DNA of 64,000 nt from Antedon mediterranea (taxonomy: Eukaryota > Echinodermata > Crinoidea > Comatulida > Antedonidae), in the NCBI RefSeq assembly GCF_964355755.1, contig NC_092676.1:21434288-21498287 (forward strand), given 5' to 3'. This document shows, piece by piece, positions 58,171-64,000 of this stretch (its first letter is position 1; every line of letters starts with the position of its first letter). The notes beneath the pieces were generated by a model. That model searched no databases and was not told where the DNA came from. It saw only the letters and a program-made list of their open reading frames with translations. The position numbers and the translations under genes were made by a program.

Positions 58171-61100
58171 AAATAATTACTAATATGACACCAATTTATG
58201 ACAAGAAAAACTGATTGGATTACTTCATTATATTTGGTAACTTATTTTTAATTTTACTCATTGGCAATTTACCCAAATTTAGTCACCGTAATTGGCAATT
58301 TATTTTATGATGCGTGGGAGTTTGATGATATTAATACAAGCTGGTATTTTTCATACATCAGATGTCAACATGTTGTCACATAAAAGACAGGTAACGCGTG
58401 ATAATGTTTAAAGAATGTCGCAAATAAAGGTATCGTTGAAAAATAATAATACTAATATGGAACATAACTATAGGTATAACTATATCCTTATCATTTAATT
58501 AGGTACTATTGTATCCCGAGGACTTTTTTTATTTGTCCCATTCAACACGTAAAGTAATATTCAATGGTATCAACTGTGATCTCGTTGTAAAATAATAATT
58601 TTGTTTCATGCGACAGGTCGATAACTAATCTAAACCCCCATAGGTAGGTGGCGGAGTCAAGATATTATTGTAAGACACACAAAACCGAAATAAAAGTTTA
58701 ACTTTATATTTATGTTACTCTATATGACAAATAAAAAACATTGACAACCATTTCTAGTCAATTCTTTTGACAAACAAATGTTTTTGAATAGATATTTTGT
58801 CACTATAAAGCTACCGTAGCAAACGTCACTTTTATTATGTACTTCTATAAAGACACACGACAGCAACACATTCCGATTTGGCTTAAAATAATTACTGTTA
58901 CAAAATAAAATGTTAACAATGACAACATTAGTAGTGTATGAGTCTTCATTGTTTAAGAGACATGATTCTGTAGTAATTACTGCAAAACCATTCAAGGTTT
59001 CCCATTACTGGAATTGACAAAACATTTCTAAAAATAGCTTTTACAAAACAAGTTTGTTCAATTCAATTTAATAAACATTTTGTCAAAGTAAAATAAATAC
59101 AACGAGGAAGCTCAAACTTGTTTAAAAAGACTCTTTCAGACCAAAACAAAATATACAATTATTTGTTTAAACTATATTTATTTTTTTGTGTTAAATATGT
59201 TGAGTTTAACTTTGAAACATTGAAAAGTAATATGCGTACATTATCCTAAAGATGCAAAAGTAAATACGTAGTCAATATTATTAGATCTAAAAAAAAAAAA
59301 AAAAAAAAAAAAAATATTATTAGATCAGTGGCTTGGACTACCAATCGATGGGTTCGTCGCGTTGCCTATATCCTTGTGCAAGACACATTTCTTACCTTTG
59401 CCTCTCTCCACCCAAGTGTTTCAATGGGTAAGGTTAAGACACAACTTTTTTACTGAATAGGCCTATAGCTGAATTATGCGAGTATGTTTTCATACATTTT
59501 TTAGTCGAAAATGACTGTGGTAACAATATGTACAGTGCTTAGAAGTTTCACAACATTAGGGGCTTTATAAATTCAGAATATATAAATAATAACTAAAAAA
59601 ACATACTACACAAAACAATCCTAACTGAAGTGTAAGATCCAGACAGATCGTATGCAACCTTTAACATTCAATTTATAATTGATGTCTGCTACTTTAATAT
59701 ATTTTTACTTTTACTTCTAAAAACGCATGTCTATTATATAAAACCACACTTTACATCAATAAGTATCATGAAAGCGCAAACATTTATTTATGTGTGTAAA
59801 TGATAGTCATGTTTACTGGTTATATCAACAGGAAACACGCATCACTACTACACAAACCTGAAAACAGGCCAGCTTTCTAAATGGTTACGTTTAAAATTCA
59901 CAATAAGAGGGTTAAAGAATCAATATTATTCAATCCTAGTGTTTCTTCGATTATATACAAATAATGAATATTTAAGAGTTGAATGGGATGAATACTCCTC
60001 ATAAGTTGAACTATTGAATCCTTGTTGATAGAATTGTCATGGTTACAACGATTTCCTCTTAGTTTTTTCATCACTTTCAACAATCCGTCAGACTAGTGTC
60101 ACTTAAAAATTAATGTTTAAATTAAACATACATTAAACAAAATTGTCTGTAAATTTGTGAAAACGATATTAGTGAATTAATTGTTATATTGAACGATTAA
60201 TAACAAAGTAAACATAAACATAGATACGAAATTAATGTTTGCCATGTACGCGTTGACTTTTGACGAATTGAACAATCTTTAATACGCTTTGATACGGTTT
60301 GTCCTAAGTTAAAATGTTCGTGAAGTTTTAAACAATGAAATGGAGGATAGGCCTATATTACAAAATAATACAAACCTTACTCAGTAATCTATTTATTTAG
60401 TAGTGGTAGGTTAGGCCTAGCCATGATCATAGAAAAAAGAATATTACTCGCGTATATTTCAAGTAAAGGACTAACCAAATGTGGACAAATGAAATTACGA
60501 GGGCGGGGGTGGTGGTTGGAGGATGAGCTGAAGAAAAATCTAACTTAAAGGCTCTGAAATGATTCCAATCTTTTCCATTTAAATTATGTTTTATTTCTGC
60601 TCATGTACCATTAACTTAATAGATAACACTGTCCAATTTATTACAGACGAAACATTAGAGATAGCGTGAGTTCTTCTAACGAAGAAAATCATTTCACCTG
60701 ATGCAAATGCCATTTCTGTAATAAAAATGAATTACCAAACATTACAGCGCACAATGAAACCTGTTAAGACGGTGGATATATTTAGACATTTCTGAAATGG
60801 ATGATTACAATACGATTTCATCATGTTGAAAGAAGGCGACATGTTATCTCCACTGGGTATCAAAACAAATGATATTAGCTTTTGCGAAATTAAAATGATA
60901 TGTTAGTAGTATAGTCCTATCCTATGCTTTCAAATTCAAATGTTAGGTCTAGTTATGGAACGCCGTTCACGCAACAATTAATATTAATCAATGTACTTAA
61001 TTTCCGATATAATTAATATGGATACATTTTGATTTCGTCATGAAATTGTTATCATATATATATTCCTACTTTAGGAAAATTCTATAATCTATACAAAATA

Positions 61101-61195
61101 CTACAGTTTACTGTTGTGGTCTATTGTTATTTTGATTAGCCTTCATGTTGATCCTTCTATTAATGTGAATCATAAAAACATTCATCAAAAATAAA
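58171..61195. other. Intergenic, no gene recognised
   Basis: AT-rich, with short spurious frames. The only notable structure is the poly(A) insertion at 59274-59327. Confidence 0.45.
59274..59327 (+). mobile_element. Poly(A) tract flanked by 14-bp direct repeats
   Basis: AATATTATTAGATC at 59274-59287 is repeated exactly at 59314-59327. Between them lie one T and a run of 25-27 A. This is the structure left by target-primed reverse transcription in which almost nothing but the tail was inserted. Confidence 0.8.
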
Positions 61196-62290
61196 ATAGA
61201 ATGTGTTCCAAGGACCACAGAATTACAGTGTTAAATTGACTTTTCCGACTGCCTCCATAATATTTTACGATAATAAAAAATTATAATATGATTAATATTA
61301 TGATAATAATATGATTTGATAAACCGGTAGTACGTTTTCCAAATCTTCTTAGTAATAAAGGGCATCACTCGGGGGTTTCCATTATAATATCAACATTGTG
61401 TTGGGTGTTTTAATATAACTAGTGTTACTTAGTAGATAACGCTCCATGGTTTAAAAGAAAACAAGAATCAGAATTGTAGCTAATTATTGTAAAGTTATAG
61501 AGAATCATGTATGAATTATGTGAGTCGGTAAATTATATGTTCAAATGGTCCAGTTCGTGTTTTATTATGAAACAGAAAATAAGATGTTTACCGTGTGAAT
61601 GGATGAATGTTTGCTCATTGGTATGAATAGTGTGATTTGTGTCAAGTAGTTTTCTTGTTAAAGGAAGGTAACATTTATACCTTGTGAATTAATTAATTTT
61701 AGTATGAACTGAATAGAAGATTCGACTTAATGTTTTATAATTAAATGAATAAAAAGAAGATTTTTTTTTATTTCAACCAAGGTTTATTATGAGTAATCCA
61801 CTGGCCGTCTATTAAGTATAAGGCCTAACATTAATATTGTTACGACATAAAACGATATACAGTAGTACCAATTACAAAATGTGACCGGCCTTGGTCATCT
61901 AGCTTTACAGAGTTTAAATCGTGATTTTACACTAATTAATATGATTTAGTTAATTCGGTTAGTACAAATGATGCAGCCACGCAGGATTGACACGAAAACT
62001 GGTAATGTTAAATTAGAAAAGTTGACCCTTTCTTAAGGTGTAGGAAGTAACGGTGATAATAATAAAAATCTTAACTTTTGATTTTGAGTTAAGTCAAGTT
62101 AAACACATTATTTTTTTGTTCTGTTTTCTATGAATAAAGATAACTGAGTGAATAATGCCTTTTCAAGGACCACACAATTACAGTGTTAAATTGACTTTTC
62201 CGACTGAAAAGCTTTCATAATAGTTTACGACAATTAAAATATGATTGTAATATCATTTTATATACCAGTAGTACTTTTTCCAAATGAATG
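61196..62290 (+). repeat. Direct repeat pair, about 110 bp, 970 bp apart
   Basis: ACAGTGTTAAATTGACTTTT preceded by CAAGGACCACA occurs near 61210 and 62165. Both copies continue with CCGACTG, TTTACGA, ATATGATT and GTAGTAC-TTTTCCAAAT. Confidence 0.8.
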
Positions 62291-63329
62291 TCATGCTAAT
62301 CGCTTCGCATTATTACACCGTTCACTTACTCTTCCCTGTTTAATCTAACCTTACATACAGGCACCACATGTGATACAAATTACATGCTGTATCACCAAAT
62401 ATTCTTACTGTATTACTGGGCAAATCTTCTGTACTTTATGTGGATATACAGCACCGAGAACGAGTAAAAACATACGTCCGCACGTCAAGATTGTTTATCA
62501 GATGACGTCATCAAATAATTGCTGCCCATAACATTTTCTTGTTTTCTGCAACGTGATTTCATTTACGTCACGTACATTCAATATCAACAGTTTACATACC
62601 ATAAATGGTACTGATGGTACATTTTTTATTCAACAGGTGTAAATACATACCTTTGTGTTTAACCTTTAACCTAAGCACAATAGACACTACGCAGGTGTTA
62701 CAACTATCATTTAGCGGAAGTACAGATTACCCCACCGAGATTTCCGCACATACCTGTGATGATTAAACCATGAACCTGAACCTATACATTAGATCGATAG
62801 GTCCATTATTAAACAAACACAAATTAATATCTTTAATATTTACTTTGTTTGATTTCATTAAACATTACATTAACATTATTTTTACTAGTATTTTTTTTAT
62901 AGAAAATAATTATATCTTCTGGTGTCCGTTTGTACTACTAATCTCTATAAGGAAAAGTAGCCGTAATGTAATTATATTTCAGTTTTGTAATCTGGTTACT
63001 GTGTAGTTAGTACTAATGCAGGCCTGTAGAATTATGGACAGTGCAGGCCTAATTAATCCATTTTATTGACTGGAGCACCTAGATCAACATTTTGAATTTA
63101 ACAAACTTTACAACAAGTGAGATTTACAATAATAACATTTTTGAGTAAGTTGTGTGTATTAACTGTAGGCCAAACAATTTCGATAATAATTATAACATGG
63201 CCTAAACATTGCTGTAAGTGGCTAAGGTCAATGTTTGCTACTTTACAATTAACAACACCCGACACATTTATAATAAATAACATTTACTCTGCCGATTTCT
63301 CATGACAATTGCAATTTCACGTTTCAGAG

Positions 63330-63389
63330 ACAACTTCGGAAATCCGAATGTTCGTTAAAAATTCCACAGGGAGGGTTTAATTACCAGGT
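63330..63389 (+). CDS. Possible internal exon (weak)
   Basis: Sixty bases between CACGTTTCAG and TACCAG/GTAGGT stay open (RQLRKSECSLKIPQGGFNYQ). A second candidate, 63623-63658 (acceptor ACTTATAG, NAPCMNGCHRCK), would follow in phase 0 and give an EGF-like cysteine pattern. Together they could be exons of a gene running off the right edge, but chance is not excluded. Confidence 0.2.
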
Positions 63390-64000
63390 AGGTATGACCA
63401 CGCGTTCCACTGGGATGTTTGTTATTGCTATTAATACCATACGGTTTGTTGTTATACCATCATTAATGTACTGTGGACATTAATTACTAAGTATAGATCA
63501 CAACTGCAATATCCATTAGGAATAATCATATAAAAAGGCATAAATCCTATCATGAAAAATGGTTTAAATGTCAATAAAATTGATGTATATGTTTTATGGA
63601 TATTATATTATTTTACTTATAGAACGCACCGTGTATGAACGGGTGCCACCGTTGTAAAGGTGTAGTTTCAATACATTATTATTACTTAATAGTATAATAA
63701 CTCCTGAAAGTTTTCTGTAAACAAAATTAGCCTGTAGTGATTTTCAGGGTAAAGCTTTTCCATTTCTGTTAATAACCACGTTATAATATAGTCTATGTCT
63801 TCTGTTGTGTATCGATTTTAATGATACCGTTTTGAGTAAATATTTCCGAGCAAACGTTGATTTTGCATATAATTTTTAACCGGGCTACACACACGTGTCA
63901 GAACAACGATTCCACTTTTGATTAAACAAAGACTAGGCAGCAGACGGCGTGTTAATTATTTACCTAACCTAGCGGTAACATTTTATTTCTATTTTCCATT

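Overview
The window looks like nuclear DNA of an animal, probably a marine invertebrate deuterostome and perhaps an echinoderm. The DNA is AT-rich, genes have many introns with GT-AG borders, a chordate-type secreted Frizzled-related gene is present, non-autonomous DNA transposons and minisatellites are dense, and the palindrome TAGGCCTA recurs throughout. The species assignment is inference. No bacterial, organellar or viral gene block was seen.

Five protein-coding loci can be supported. (1) Minus strand, 9972 down to the left edge: the first twelve coding exons (1091 codons) of an RNF213-like giant AAA+/RING E3 ligase, from the N-terminal zinc motifs through a serine/threonine/glutamine-rich linker and a CBM20-like carbohydrate-binding domain into the start of the helical stalk. 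The AAA+ and RING parts lie outside the window. (2) Plus strand, 16667-20839: a complete ten-exon SLC17-family anion transporter (473 residues). (3) Plus strand, 22772-23767: an uninterrupted 331-residue reading frame joining a ubiquitin-like domain to a domain that resembles the ADP-ribosyltransferase/PARP fold. A decayed relative lies at 13755-14500. (4) Plus strand, 32279-51939: a complete three-exon sFRP1/2/5-type secreted Wnt modulator (299 residues) with introns of 13.4 and 5.4 kb. (5) Minus strand, 56339-53990: six exons of a secreted protein with a 12-cysteine IGFBP/neuroparsin-like N-terminal domain and three exon-encoded copies of an unfamiliar Trp-rich repeat (LWDDWxFSF). Its first exon was not placed with confidence.

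Most of the rest is repeats. They include terminal-inverted-repeat elements at 21130-21342, 24929-25908, 28031-29083, 33842-34396, 42004-42926 and 47557-47954, the last with a clean 9-bp target duplication. Tandem arrays lie at 10597-10864 (15 bp), 12961-13715 (97 bp), 20849-21100 (115 bp, in the transporter 3' flank) and, in mirror orientation, at 47283-47523 and 48590-49250. Two reverse-transcriptase remnants sit antisense in RNF213 introns. A poly(A)-only insertion at 59274-59327 has 14-bp flanking duplications. The stretch from 56340 to 64000 holds no gene I can recognise apart from weak candidate exons near the right edge.

The genes do not form an evident pathway. sFRP and the IGFBP-like gene are converging neighbours (tail to tail) and both encode secreted ligand-binding modulators. 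The RNF213-like and ubiquitin-like/ART-like genes, about 13 kb apart, both suggest ubiquitin-linked or innate-defence biology, but their proximity may be chance. The most notable observations are the ubiquitin-like/ART-like fusion with its decayed copy, the IGFBP-like protein with the WDDW exon repeats, and a satellite unit in which TA has become TAGGCCTA, which may reveal how this abundant octamer arises.
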